A stretch of DNA of 64,000 nucleotides from Pseudoxanthomonas winnipegensis. GTDB taxonomy: Bacteria; Pseudomonadota; Gammaproteobacteria; Xanthomonadales; Xanthomonadaceae. Where the stretch lies: positions 583,679 through 647,678 of the forward strand of contig NZ_SHMH01000002.1 in the NCBI RefSeq assembly GCF_004283755.1. Reading direction: 5' to 3'. Positions 54,387 to 64,000 of this stretch are shown here, piece after piece. The notes under the pieces are model-generated. The model searched no databases, was not told the origin of the DNA, and saw nothing but the letters and a program-made list of their open reading frames with translations. Both the position numbers and the translations under genes were made by a program. Position 1 is the first letter of the stretch, and every line of letters begins with the position of its first letter.

Positions 54387-54469
54387 CGTCGTTCCCGCGA
54401 AAGCGGGAACCCAGGGACTTTAGCGCTCTTGCTTAAGGTGCATCGGTGTCCGCCTCTGCGGGAACGACG
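54387..54469 (-). repeat. REP-like element, copy 1
   Basis: GTTCCCGC and GCGGGAAC form an 8-base stem with a GAAA loop (54391-54410). The outer CGTCGTTCCCGC (54387-54398) is also complementary to GCGGGAACGACG (54458-54469). CCAGGGACTTT lies between. The element at 62665-62776 contains the same parts in reverse orientation, so this is a dispersed REP family with paired stems. Confidence 0.8.
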
Positions 54470-54558
54470 AGAAATGCATCGCCGCTGATGCTTGATCGGG
54501 AAAGCTCCGACCCCTCCCCCTCAGTCGCTAACCGCGACTTCGAGCTCCCCTGCGCTGC

Positions 54559-54668
54559 GCGCAAGGGAGGGGGCGGGTGGTCGCGAGCGTTCTGCGCACC
54601 GGCCAGGCCGGGAAATCAGCACCGAGCGCCGAAGTCCCAGTTCAGGAGGTCCGCCCCCTCCCTTGCGC
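54559..54668. repeat. 18-base inverted repeat in purine/pyrimidine-rich tracts
   Basis: GCGCAAGGGAGGGGGCGG at 54559-54576 is the exact reverse complement of 54651-54668, with 74 bases between. Further C-rich and G-rich tracts lie on both sides. I see no gene in it; its form is that of a dispersed intergenic repeat. Confidence 0.7.
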
Positions 54669-54844
54669 CAAAGGCGAAGGGGAGGGCTGGGGAGGGGTGC
54701 TCTTGCTTCTGGCTTCAGATCACCGGGAACGCTTGATGACGGAAGCGCCGACGCCCTTTCCCGCCTTCAGACAGCCGGCGCGCCACCCTGAGCAACGGGC
54801 GCCCCAACACGACGCCCACGCCCGACCCAGCCGCACAAGGCCCC

Positions 54845-56212
54845 TCACCCCTGCTCCAGCGCCTCCAGATAGCGCTGCCGCCACTCGGAAATATCGTGCT
54901 TCTGCAGGTGCGCGAACATCGCCCGCCAGCGCTCGATGCGCTCGGCCTTGGGCATCGCGGCGGCCGTGGCGATCGCGTCGGCCACGCCGTCCAGGTCGTG
55001 CGGGTTGACGATCAGCGCCTGGCTCAGTTCGTCGGCCGCGCCGGCCAGGATCGACAGCACCAGCACGCCGGGATCCTCGGGGTCCTGGGCGGCCACGTAT
55101 TCCTTGGCGACCAGGTTCATGCCGTCGCGCAGCGGAGTGACCAGGCCGACGCGGGCCATGCGGTAGAAGCCGGTCAGCGTGGCGTGGGTGTAGTTCTGGT
55201 TGACGTAGCGGATCGGGGTCCAGTCGGCCTCGGCATAGGTGCCGTTGACGTGGCCGGCGATCTGTTCGAGCTGGCCGCGCAGCAGGCGGTACTCGGCGAC
55301 CTCGCCGCGCGAGACCGGCGCGATCTGCAGGAAGGTCAGGCTGCCGCGCTGGGCCTTGTGCCGCTGCAGGTAACGCTCGAACCCGTTGAAGCGCTCGGGC
55401 AGGCCCTTGGAGTAATCCAGCCGGTCCACGCCGATGGCCAGCTCGCGCCCGCGCAGGCTCTCGCGCAGCGCGCGCACCGGCGCCTTGTTGGCCGCGGCGC
55501 GGGCCTGCTGGGCGATCAGCCCGGTGTCGATGCTGATCGGGAAGTCGCCGGTGCGCACGCGGCGCCCGTCCGGTGACTCGATCAGGTCCGGGCCGAGCAC
55601 CTTGCCGCCGGCGAACAGGCGCACATAGGCCTGGTAGCGCTCCACGTCGCGCCGGGTGTGGAAGCCGATCAGGTCATAGGCGTAGAGCGTGCTGAAGATG
55701 CGCTGGTGATCAGGCAGGGCCACGATCAGGTCGGCCGAGGGCATCGGCGTGTGCAGGAAGAAGCCGATCCTGCAGCGCACGCCGCGCTCGCGCAGCAGCG
55801 AGGCCAGCGGGATCAGGTGGTAGTCGTGGATCCAGACCGTATCGCTGTCCTGCAGCAGCGGCGCCAGCTTGTCGGCGAACAGCGCGTTGACGCGCGCATA
55901 GCCCTCGCGCTTGCTGCGGTCGTAGTCGACCAGATCCAGGCGGAAGTGCAGCAGCGGCCACAGCGAACCGTTGGCGAAGCCGGTGTAGTACGCGTCGTGG
56001 TCGGCCCGGTCCAGGTCCATGGTGACGAAGGTGATGTCGCCTTCGCGCTGCTCGTGCAGCCTGCCGCTTGGCTCGCGCGTGACCTTGCCGCTCCAGCCGA
56101 ACCACATGCCGCCGCGCTCGGTCAGTGCCGCGCGCAGGCCCGTGGCCAGGCCGCCGGTCTGCGGCTGGCCGGGCAGGGCGACGCGGTTGGAGACGACGAC
56201 CAGCCGGCTCAT
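54845..56212 (-). CDS. otsA: Alpha,alpha-trehalose-phosphate synthase (UDP-forming)
   Basis: A 455-residue family 20 glycosyltransferase making trehalose 6-phosphate from UDP-glucose and glucose 6-phosphate. The marks are SRLVVVSNRVALP, the DTVWIHDYHLIPLASLLRERG segment, FFLHTPMPSADLI, IGVDRLDYSKGLPERFNGFERYL and TPLRDGMNLVAKEYVAAQ with the donor-binding residues. The start codon overlaps the stop of the GH15 gene by four bases (56209-56212) and is served by AGGAGG inside that gene, so translation is coupled. It is the last gene of the otsB-GH15-otsA group. Confidence 0.97.
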   Translation of the reverse strand: MSRLVVVSNRVALPGQPQTGGLATGLRAALTERGGMWFGWSGKVTREPSGRLHEQREGDITFVTMDLDRADHDAYYTGFANGSLWPLLHFRLDLVDYDRSKREGYARVNALFADKLAPLLQDSDTVWIHDYHLIPLASLLRERGVRCRIGFFLHTPMPSADLIVALPDHQRIFSTLYAYDLIGFHTRRDVERYQAYVRLFAGGKVLGPDLIESPDGRRVRTGDFPISIDTGLIAQQARAAANKAPVRALRESLRGRELAIGVDRLDYSKGLPERFNGFERYLQRHKAQRGSLTFLQIAPVSRGEVAEYRLLRGQLEQIAGHVNGTYAEADWTPIRYVNQNYTHATLTGFYRMARVGLVTPLRDGMNLVAKEYVAAQDPEDPGVLVLSILAGAADELSQALIVNPHDLDGVADAIATAAAMPKAERIERWRAMFAHLQKHDISEWRQRYLEALEQG

Positions 56213-57990
56213 GAGGCCTCCTGCCAGGAGCGCGACAGGCGCATGGCCGCGGTGATCAGGCCCACGTGCGAATAGGTCTGCGGGAAGTTGCCCCAGGCCT
56301 CGCCGTCGTCGAAGGTCAGATCCTCCGACAGCAGGCCGACGTGGTTGCGGCGCGCCAGGATGCGCTCGAACATCGCCCGCGCCTCGTCCTTGCGGCCCAT
56401 CGCCGCCAGCGCGTCGATGTACCAGAAGGTGCAGATGGTGAAGCTGGTCTCCGGCTCGCCGAAGTCGTCCGGCGCCACATAGCGGAACAGCGCATCGCCC
56501 TTCTTCAGCGTGCGGCCGATGGCCTCGACGGTGCCGACGAACTTCGGATCGTCGGCCGCGATGAAGCCCACATCGGCCAGCAGCAGCAGCGAGGCGTCCA
56601 GGTAGTCGCTTTCGAACGAGGCGCTGAACCAGCCCAGGTCCTCGCGCCAGGCGCGTTCCAGCGTGGTGGCGCGGATGGTGTCGGCGCGCGCGCGCCAGTG
56701 CGCGGCGCGCTCGGGCAGCTCCAGGCGTTCGGCGATCTTGGCCAGGCGATCGCAGGCGGCCCAGCACATCACGCTGGTGTAGGTATGCACCTCGGCGCGG
56801 CCGCGGAATTCCCACAGGCCCGCGTCGGGCACGTCGTACAGGGCGAAGGCGCGCTCGCCCAGCGGCTCGAGCCGCTCGAAGGTATGCCGGTCGCCCGGAT
56901 CGACCAGGCGCTGGTCGAAGAACAGCTGGGTCGAGGCCAGCACCACCGAGCCGTAGACGTCGTGCTGCTTCTGGATCCAGGCCAGGTTGCCGCGCCGTAC
57001 CGGGCCCATGCCTCGATAGCCGGCCAGGCTGGGCACCTCGTGCTCGTGCAGCTTGACTTCGAAGTTGATGCCGTACATCGGCTGCAGCGTGCCGTCGTGG
57101 GTGGCGATGTTGAAGATGTAGCCGAGGAACTGCTCCATCGTGCGCGTGGCGCCCAATCGGTTGAGCGCGCGCACCACGAAGCCGGCATCGCGCAGCCAGC
57201 AATAGCGGTAGTCCCAGTTGCGCGGCGTGTCCGGCGCCTCGGGGATGGAGGTGGTCATCGCCGCGATGATGCCGCCGCTGTCCTCGTACTGGCACAGCTT
57301 CAGCGTGATGGCGCTGCGGATCACCGCGTCCTGCCAGTCCAGCGGGATGGACAGATAGCGCACCCACTCGGCCCAGTAGTGATGGGTGTTCTCCTGCGCC
57401 TCGCGCACGTAGCCGGGCAGCGAGCGGCGCAGCGATTCGTCCGCGCCCAGCACCAGATGCACCGGGTGGTTGAGGACGAAGGCGGTCTCCTCGCGGATGA
57501 AGCGCACCGGCACATCGGTGGTCAGGCGCAGCGTGAACTCGGGCAGCAGCCAGCGCACGTGGTTACTGCCCCAGGTCGACTCGGGCTTGCGCGCGCCCCA
57601 GTCGGCCAGCGGCCGCGCACGCACGCGGATGCGCGGGTTGCCGGTAAGCGGGCGGATCTGTCGGATGATGCTGACCGGCCGATAGAAGCGCTGGTTCTCG
57701 CGCCAGCGCGGGGCGAAGTCGATGATCTCCAGCGCGTTGCCGTGCGCATCGCGCAGCACGGTGCGCAGGATCGCGGTATTGGTCAGGTAGTGCTGCTCGC
57801 TGGAGGCCAGGTCCTCCAGCTCCACCGCGAAGTCGCCGCCGACCTGGTCCTTGGGGCCCAGCAGCGCGCAGAACGCCGGGTCGCCGTCGAAGGCGGGCAT
57901 GCAGCTCCAGACCACGCGGCCCTGCTTGTCGATCAAGGCGCCAAAGCTGCCATTGCCGATCACGCCCATGTCCAGGTTGGGTTGTCGCAT
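56209..57990 (-). CDS. Glycoside hydrolase family 15 protein (glucoamylase/trehalase type)
   Basis: A 593-residue cytosolic GH15 enzyme. The N-terminal beta-sandwich begins NLDMGVIGNGSFGALIDKQGRVVWSCMP. The (alpha/alpha)6 catalytic domain contains NWDYRYCWLRDAGFVVRALNRLG and a C-terminal acid motif region LLSEDLTFDDGEAWGNFPQTYSHVGLI. Lacking a signal peptide and lying between trehalose genes, it may hydrolyse trehalose or intracellular glucans; some actinobacterial GH15 members are trehalases. CACGGAGCCCGC precedes ATG 57990. It is coupled to otsA by an ATGA overlap. Confidence 0.93.
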   Translation of the reverse strand: MRQPNLDMGVIGNGSFGALIDKQGRVVWSCMPAFDGDPAFCALLGPKDQVGGDFAVELEDLASSEQHYLTNTAILRTVLRDAHGNALEIIDFAPRWRENQRFYRPVSIIRQIRPLTGNPRIRVRARPLADWGARKPESTWGSNHVRWLLPEFTLRLTTDVPVRFIREETAFVLNHPVHLVLGADESLRRSLPGYVREAQENTHHYWAEWVRYLSIPLDWQDAVIRSAITLKLCQYEDSGGIIAAMTTSIPEAPDTPRNWDYRYCWLRDAGFVVRALNRLGATRTMEQFLGYIFNIATHDGTLQPMYGINFEVKLHEHEVPSLAGYRGMGPVRRGNLAWIQKQHDVYGSVVLASTQLFFDQRLVDPGDRHTFERLEPLGERAFALYDVPDAGLWEFRGRAEVHTYTSVMCWAACDRLAKIAERLELPERAAHWRARADTIRATTLERAWREDLGWFSASFESDYLDASLLLLADVGFIAADDPKFVGTVEAIGRTLKKGDALFRYVAPDDFGEPETSFTICTFWYIDALAAMGRKDEARAMFERILARRNHVGLLSEDLTFDDGEAWGNFPQTYSHVGLITAAMRLSRSWQEAS

Positions 57991-58074
57991 GCGGGCTCCG
58001 TGGGGATGTTGCGAAGTGGGAGGAGAAAGCGCGGGTGTTGCAGGCTTGCGATCAAGATCGATCCGGAAGACCCG

Positions 58075-58827
58075 TCACGCGTCCTGCAGGCTGGCCTGCA
58101 GCCAGGCATGCACGGCGGCCACATCGGGCAGCGCGTACATCGCATGGCTGTTGGCGCGGCGGCCGACCAGCACGCTCCAGCCGCCGGCGCTGTTGGCGGC
58201 CTCGAAACCGTACTCGTCGGTCAGATCGTCGCCGACGAAGACCGGGGTGCGCCCGGCGAACGGTGGCTGTTCGAGCAGCCTACGCACTGCGCGGCCCTTG
58301 TCCACATCGCTGGGCACCAGTTCCAGTACATGGTCGCCCGGCTGCAGGCGATAACCGGTCAGCTGCGGCAGGTGCCGGGCGGCCAGGTCGCGCAGCGGCT
58401 CGGCCGCGCGCGGCGCGGCGCGCCAGTGCAGGGCGATGTTGCTGCCCTTGTCCTCCACCAGCACGCCCGGATAGCGGTGCGAGAGCACCGTGGCCTCGCG
58501 GCGCAGCGCCGCCAGGGCTTCGGCCGGGACGGTGCGCGGGACCTGCGGGGCGCCGCGCAGCTCCTGCCCGTGCATGCCGGCCGCCGGCAGCGTGAGTGGC
58601 GCGAACACCAGGTCCAGCGCCTTCAGCGGGCGGCCGCTGACCACGGCCAGCGCGCCGTCCAGCTGTGCGGCCAGGCGCGTGATGGTGTCCAGGCCGCCCT
58701 CCGGCAGGCGGACCGAGGTGGGATCGTCCTGGAAGTCCAGCAGCGTGCCATCCACGTCCAGGAACAGCGCGCAGTGATCGCCCAGCGCAGGCGGGGTCGG
58801 GAAACGGTTGGGGGCAGTGGGGGCCAT
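58075..58827 (-). CDS. otsB: Trehalose-phosphatase
   Basis: A 250-residue HAD phosphatase that converts trehalose 6-phosphate into trehalose. Motif I is ALFLDVDGTLLDF with the DxD nucleophile, motif II is VVSGRPL, GMHGQELRG is the family segment, K lies in VPSDVDKGRAVRRLLE, and motif IV is FVGDDLTDEYGFEAAN. The start at 58827 (MAPTAPNRF) is chosen from family length; an in-frame ATG at 58890 adds 21 residues and neither has a clear ribosome site. First gene of the trehalose operon, 84 bases before the GH15 gene. Confidence 0.95.
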   Translation of the reverse strand: MAPTAPNRFPTPPALGDHCALFLDVDGTLLDFQDDPTSVRLPEGGLDTITRLAAQLDGALAVVSGRPLKALDLVFAPLTLPAAGMHGQELRGAPQVPRTVPAEALAALRREATVLSHRYPGVLVEDKGSNIALHWRAAPRAAEPLRDLAARHLPQLTGYRLQPGDHVLELVPSDVDKGRAVRRLLEQPPFAGRTPVFVGDDLTDEYGFEAANSAGGWSVLVGRRANSHAMYALPDVAAVHAWLQASLQDA

Positions 58828-59061
58828 GGGGTGGCGCGATCGGCAGGGCGTCTTCAGCGTGCAAACGTCGGACGGCATTGTTCTCAACACGGGGTGAACG
58901 GGCGGTGTTGGGCGCGGGTCAGGGCGAAATCGGGCGGATCGGACGATATTTCGTCAAGGCCTGACAGAATTTCGGCTACGACCATCCGCCAAGGTTGGCG
59001 CGACGCATCGCGGACGTACAATGCCCGGCCCGTCCCACCCAATCCTTCGGAGTTCCCCAAG

Positions 59062-60504
59062 ATGGCTCAAGCCCAGGAAGCGCGCGTCCCCGACATCGGC
59101 GACTACAGCGACGTGCCCGTGATCGAGGTGCTGGTGTCCGTCGGGGACACCGTGCAGAAGGATCAGGGGTTGATCACCCTGGAGTCGGACAAGGCCACCC
59201 TGGAAGTGCCGGCTGCCTTCGGCGGCGTGGTCAAGGAGCTCAAGGTCAAGGTCGGTGACACGCTCTCGGAAGGGGCGGTCGTGGCCCTGATCGAGCCGGC
59301 CGGCGAGGGCGACGCGCCCAAGGCCGAGGCCAAGCCGGCCGAGGCGCCCAAGGCGGCGCCGTCCCCGGCCAAGCCGACCGAGCCCGATGCGCCGGTCGAG
59401 CCGGTCGACACCGCCGGCACGACGCCGGACAAGCTGACCCAGCGCGAGATCGCCCAGGCCCAGTCGCGCACCGCCTCCGGCGCCACCGCCGGCCAGGCCG
59501 AGCCGCCGTCGCCGCCGACCAGCACCCCGCCGGTCAGCTTCGACGCCTCGCGCGTGATGCCCGACAAGGTGCCGCACGCCAGCCCGGCGGTGCGCCTGTT
59601 CGCGCGCGAGCTGGGCGTGGACCTGAACCAGGTCAAAGGCAGCGCGCGCAAGGGGCGCATCACCCGCGAGGACGTGCAGGGCTTCGTCAAGCAGGCGCTG
59701 TCCGGCGCGGGCGCTGGCGCCCCGGCCGCCGCGCCGGTGGCCGCCGGTGGCGGCAATGGCCTGAGCCTGCTGCCCTGGCCGAAGGTGGACTTCGCCAAGT
59801 TCGGCGAGACCGAGGTCAAGCCGCTCTCGCGCATCCAGAAGATCTCCGGCGCCAACCTGGCGCGCAACTGGGCCATGATCCCGCACGTCACCCAGTTCGA
59901 CTCGGCCGACATCACCGATCTGGAAGACCTGCGCGTGACGCTCAACAAGGAGGCGGAGAAGTCCAAGTCCGGCGTCAAGCTGACCATGCTGGCCTTCCTG
60001 ATCAAGGCCAGCGCCGCGCTGCTGAAGAAGTACCCGACCTTCAACGCCTCGCTCGATGCCACCGGCGAGAACCTGACGCTGAAGAAGTATTTCCACATCG
60101 GCTTCGCCGCCGACACGCCCAACGGGCTGGTCGTGCCGGTGATCCGCGACGTGGACAAGAAGGGCGTCAACGACATCGCCACCGAGACCGGCGAGCTGGC
60201 CAAGAAGGCGCGCGAAGGCAAGCTCGGCCCGGCCGACATGACCGGCGGCTGCTTCTCGATCTCCTCGCTGGGCGGCATCGGCGGCACGGCGTTCACGCCG
60301 ATCGTCAATGCGCCGGAGGTGGCCATCCTGGGCGTGTCCAAGTCGGCGATCCAGCCGGTGTGGGACGGCAAGGCGTTCCAGCCGCGGCTGATGCTGCCGC
60401 TGTCGCTGAGCTACGACCACCGCGTGATCGACGGCGCGCTGGCCGCGCGCTTCACCGCTGATCTGGCCAAGGTGCTCGGCGACATGCGCCGGGTCCTGCT
60501 GTAA
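59062..60504 (+). CDS. aceF: Pyruvate dehydrogenase E2, dihydrolipoyllysine acetyltransferase
   Basis: A 480-residue E2 core subunit. One N-terminal lipoyl domain carries the lipoylated lysine K44 in ESDKATLEVP. An Ala/Pro linker follows, then the peripheral-subunit binding domain (ASPAVRLFARELGVDLNQVKGSARKGRITREDV, about 174-208) and the catalytic acyltransferase domain with SYDHRVIDGA (His453). The enzyme transfers acetyl from lipoate to CoA. CTTCGGAGTTCC precedes ATG 59062. lpdA follows 15 bases downstream; aceE is not nearby. Confidence 0.97.
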   Translation: MAQAQEARVPDIGDYSDVPVIEVLVSVGDTVQKDQGLITLESDKATLEVPAAFGGVVKELKVKVGDTLSEGAVVALIEPAGEGDAPKAEAKPAEAPKAAPSPAKPTEPDAPVEPVDTAGTTPDKLTQREIAQAQSRTASGATAGQAEPPSPPTSTPPVSFDASRVMPDKVPHASPAVRLFARELGVDLNQVKGSARKGRITREDVQGFVKQALSGAGAGAPAAAPVAAGGGNGLSLLPWPKVDFAKFGETEVKPLSRIQKISGANLARNWAMIPHVTQFDSADITDLEDLRVTLNKEAEKSKSGVKLTMLAFLIKASAALLKKYPTFNASLDATGENLTLKKYFHIGFAADTPNGLVVPVIRDVDKKGVNDIATETGELAKKAREGKLGPADMTGGCFSISSLGGIGGTAFTPIVNAPEVAILGVSKSAIQPVWDGKAFQPRLMLPLSLSYDHRVIDGALAARFTADLAKVLGDMRRVLL

Positions 60505-60519
60505 CCGGAGGCTGCGCGC

Positions 60520-62655
<2,136 letters not shown>

Positions 62656-62664
62656 GCGCATTCC

Positions 62665-62776
62665 GTCGCTCCCGCGATCGCGGGAGCGCGGGTCTGCGAC
62701 GCTTCGCGCGAAAGTCCCTGGATGACCAGACATCTGTCTGTTGTGGAGCGATTCCCGCCTTCGCGGGAATGACGAT
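62665..62776 (+). repeat. REP-like element, copy 2
   Basis: GCTCCCGC/GCGGGAGC with loop GATC (62668-62687) and ATTCCCGC/GCGGGAAT with loop CTTC (62751-62770) form two stems, with AAAGTCCCTGG between. The same arrangement is present in reverse at 54387-54469. Both lie between convergent or terminal gene ends. Confidence 0.8.
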
Positions 62777-62822
62777 AGGGGGTTTGTCTGCAGTTCCAGA
62801 CCCTCCCATGAGTTGACCAAAG

Positions 62823-62850
62823 AAAAAGCCCCGGCATGCCGGGGCTTTTT
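62823..62850. terminator. Bidirectional Rho-independent terminator after lpdA
   Basis: A perfect 28-base palindrome with core AAAAAGCCCCGGCATG, so the stem is flanked by A5 on the left and T5 on the right on both strands. It lies 168 bases after lpdA and about 170 bases past the stop of the convergent gene at 63020. Confidence 0.9.
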
Positions 62851-62968
62851 CGTGTCGCGAACCAAGCCTTTCACCAAGCCCCAGCCTACGCTCCGGAAGG
62901 AGAGCCCCCTTGAGTCAAGGGGGCGCGCCGAAGGCGCGGGGATGTGGGGACTGATAAGCCGGGGCCCG

Positions 62969-63016
62969 AAGTTTGCGCAGCAAACTTTGGGGCTTCAGCG
63001 CGCATCGCGCTGAAGC
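62969..63016 (-). terminator. Tandem hairpins after the outer-membrane protein gene
   Basis: AAGTTTGC (62969-62976) pairs with GCAAACTT (62980-62987), and GCTTCAGCGCG (62992-63002) pairs with CGCGCTGAAGC (63006-63016) with a CAT loop. The second stem begins four bases past the stop codon at 63020. There is no T tract, so termination or mRNA 3'-end protection are both possible. Confidence 0.5.
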
Positions 63017-63019
63017 GCG

Positions 63020-63847
63020 TCAAAACGCAAACGTCAGACCCACCGTCGGGCCCTTGAACTCCAGATCCAGGCCGGCGCGACCGGTGATGTCGCCGGAGGT
63101 GTAGGGCTCGCTGTAGTTGATCTTGAACCAGTCGTAGCCGGCGAACACGCCGAAGTTCTGGGTGAACTTGTACTCGACCGTGGCGTTGGCGCGCTTGATC
63201 TTGCCGTCGTAGTCGAAGTTGCCCCAGTTCGCGTCCAGGTACTGGCCCTGCACGTTGATCAGCCAGCGATCGCCCGGGGTGGCGGTGAAGCGCACGCCGA
63301 CCACGGGGGCGACGCCGTCTTCCTTCCAGGTTTCGCGGTAGCGGCCCAGCGTGCCGGCGTCGGCGGTGGCCTTGGCGTCCAGCTTGGCCCACTCGGCGCC
63401 CAGCTCCAGGCCCATCGAGAACTTGTCGGTCTCCACCACCGAGAAGTCGTAGATCAGGCTGGCCAGCTGGAAGCGCGAATCCAGCTTGACGAAGCTGCCG
63501 CTCGGCACGGTGTTGCCCTGGTAGGAGATGTCCTCGGACAGGGTCTGCTTGTTGTCCTTCTGATAGCGGAAGTAGTCGAAGATCAGACGGTTGCGGTTGC
63601 TGATGTGCCATACGCCATCCACGCGCGGGGACACCTCGGCGCTGCCGAAGTCGAAATCGCGCTTGCCGCTCACGCTCTGGCCGAACCCCTCGGCGCTGCC
63701 GCGGAGGGTGGCGTCGCCGTCGGCGTTCATGGCGCCCACGCGCAGGGTGAAGGTGTCGTTGTTCTCCTGCGCGCTGGCCGGGGCCGCGACGGCGCCCAGC
63801 AGCGCGAGGGACAGGCCTGCCAGGGCCAGGGACGGGATGGCTTTCAT
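63020..63847 (-). CDS. Outer-membrane beta-barrel protein of unknown specificity
   Basis: A 275-residue protein with a signal peptide (MKAIPSLALAGLSLALLGAVAAPASAQ) and a mature part of alternating amphipathic strands (for example RNRLIFDYFRYQKDN, FGVFAGYDWFKINYSEPY) ending in VGLTFAF, the terminal aromatic signature for barrel insertion. I recognise no substrate family. AGAGAGAGCACCC precedes ATG 63847. The putative left end of an insertion element begins only about 25 bases upstream of the start codon, so the native promoter may have been displaced. Confidence 0.85.
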   Translation of the reverse strand: MKAIPSLALAGLSLALLGAVAAPASAQENNDTFTLRVGAMNADGDATLRGSAEGFGQSVSGKRDFDFGSAEVSPRVDGVWHISNRNRLIFDYFRYQKDNKQTLSEDISYQGNTVPSGSFVKLDSRFQLASLIYDFSVVETDKFSMGLELGAEWAKLDAKATADAGTLGRYRETWKEDGVAPVVGVRFTATPGDRWLINVQGQYLDANWGNFDYDGKIKRANATVEYKFTQNFGVFAGYDWFKINYSEPYTSGDITGRAGLDLEFKGPTVGLTFAF

Positions 63848-63871
63848 GGGGTGCTCTCTCTACGGATCGGA

Positions 63872-64000
63872 TGTGGACCGGCCAGCCTTTCGTAGACATC
63901 CGGTTGCCATAATTGATGGCAATGACCGAGGTGTTTATGGGCAACAGCAAGCAGTACACGGATGAGTTCCAGGCCGAAGCGGTGAAGCAGGTGATCGAGC
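63872..64000 (+). mobile_element. Left end of an IS3-family insertion sequence (partial)
   Basis: The presumed terminal sequence begins TGTGGACCGGCCAGC at 63872; TG is the usual IS3-family terminus, but the exact boundary is not proven because the other end is outside the window. The element then encodes the transposase start at 63937. Confidence 0.5.
63937..64000 (+). CDS. IS3-family transposase OrfA, N-terminal fragment at window edge
   Basis: Twenty-one codons are visible: MGNSKQYTDEFQAEAVKQVI and following. The Y-T-x-E-F-x-x-E-A-V-K-Q-V pattern is the start of the helix-turn-helix of IS3/IS911-type OrfA proteins. An in-frame ATG at 63922 would add five residues. The rest, and any OrfB made by -1 frameshifting, lie beyond the window. 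Confidence 0.75.
   Translation, partial: MGNSKQYTDEFQAEAVKQVIE

Larger units (their letters stand above)
54024..54844. other. 821-base gene-free region with REP-like and purine-rich repeats
   Basis: This is the longest gene-free stretch in the window. No open frame here has a ribosome site and family features. It holds the promoter side of the OmpW-like gene, a REP-like pair (54387-54469) and an 18-base inverted repeat in C/G-rich tracts (54559-54668). Confidence 0.65.
62656..63019. other. 364-base gene-free region with REP pair, terminator and hairpins
   Basis: No open frame is credible. In order it holds a REP-like pair (62665-62776), a palindromic terminator (62823-62850), a GCCCCCTTGA/TCAAGGGGGC stem (62904-62924) and hairpins next to the end of the outer-membrane protein gene. 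Confidence 0.7.

Overview
The window is about 70% GC bacterial chromosome. The gene set points to the family Xanthomonadaceae (Xanthomonas/Lysobacter/Pseudoxanthomonas group). Markers are a stand-alone XVIPCD domain, which is diagnostic for type IV secretion effectors of this family, together with the DUF3247, DUF3016 and DUF1415 proteins, a YajQ homologue, an E3 fused to lipoyl domains, small secreted EF-hand proteins, and REP-like palindromes with the inverted core TTCCCGC...GCGGGAA. I cannot name the genus. Genes are densely packed on both strands. I found no rRNA, tRNA, CRISPR array or prophage.

Layout. (1) 1-2275: glycerol uptake (glpF, cut by the window edge) and glpK. (2) 2319-10843: a large secreted discoidin/six-hairpin protein, a Pro/Ala-rich membrane-anchored protein, an AAA ATPase, a CSS-type EAL phosphodiesterase, a family 2 glycosyltransferase and a two-TM protein. 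(3) 11055-20096: two members of a small paralogous family (a third lies at 19785), an MpaB-like oxygenase, a large PAS/degenerate-GGDEF/EAL protein, a lone XVIPCD protein, and a DNA-repair pair (radical SAM protein plus a UdgX fusion) separated by a structured repeat. (4) 20164-23444: a DGPF/PhnB/DUF1428 cluster with an ECF42-type sigma factor whose frame is broken, plus a good ECF-type promoter. (5) 23552-28712: Lrp-type regulator divergent from an EamA exporter, an ABC-2 exporter, and a Na+/H+ antiporter. (6) 28802-38899: an S9 peptidase interrupted by TAG, a run of small conserved proteins, MsrB, and the Ku-LigD end-joining pair followed by a DsbA-like protein. (7) 38941-45901: tesA divergent from a ybbAP-like ABC system whose permease is frameshifted, then ubiB. 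(8) 46143-49745: a small Trp-rich secreted protein, an EF-hand protein, and a translationally coupled rsmC-like/rsuA/HAD operon. (9) 49846-54023: ParB-like protein, SDR, DUF1415, YajQ, an acidic protein and an OmpW-like porin. (10) 54845-58827: trehalose operon otsB-GH15-otsA. (11) 59062-62655: aceF and lpdA of pyruvate dehydrogenase. (12) 63020-64000: an outer-membrane barrel protein and the start of an IS3-type transposase running off the window.

Themes. Three proteins relate to cyclic di-GMP (two EAL proteins and YajQ). Two DNA-repair modules are present (radical SAM/UdgX and Ku/LigD). Three genes carry a single disabling lesion: the ECF42 sigma factor, the ABC permease and the S9 peptidase. 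Each is otherwise well preserved, so either very recent inactivation or assembly error must be considered. Several families of non-coding repeats occur twice in the window in opposite orientation.
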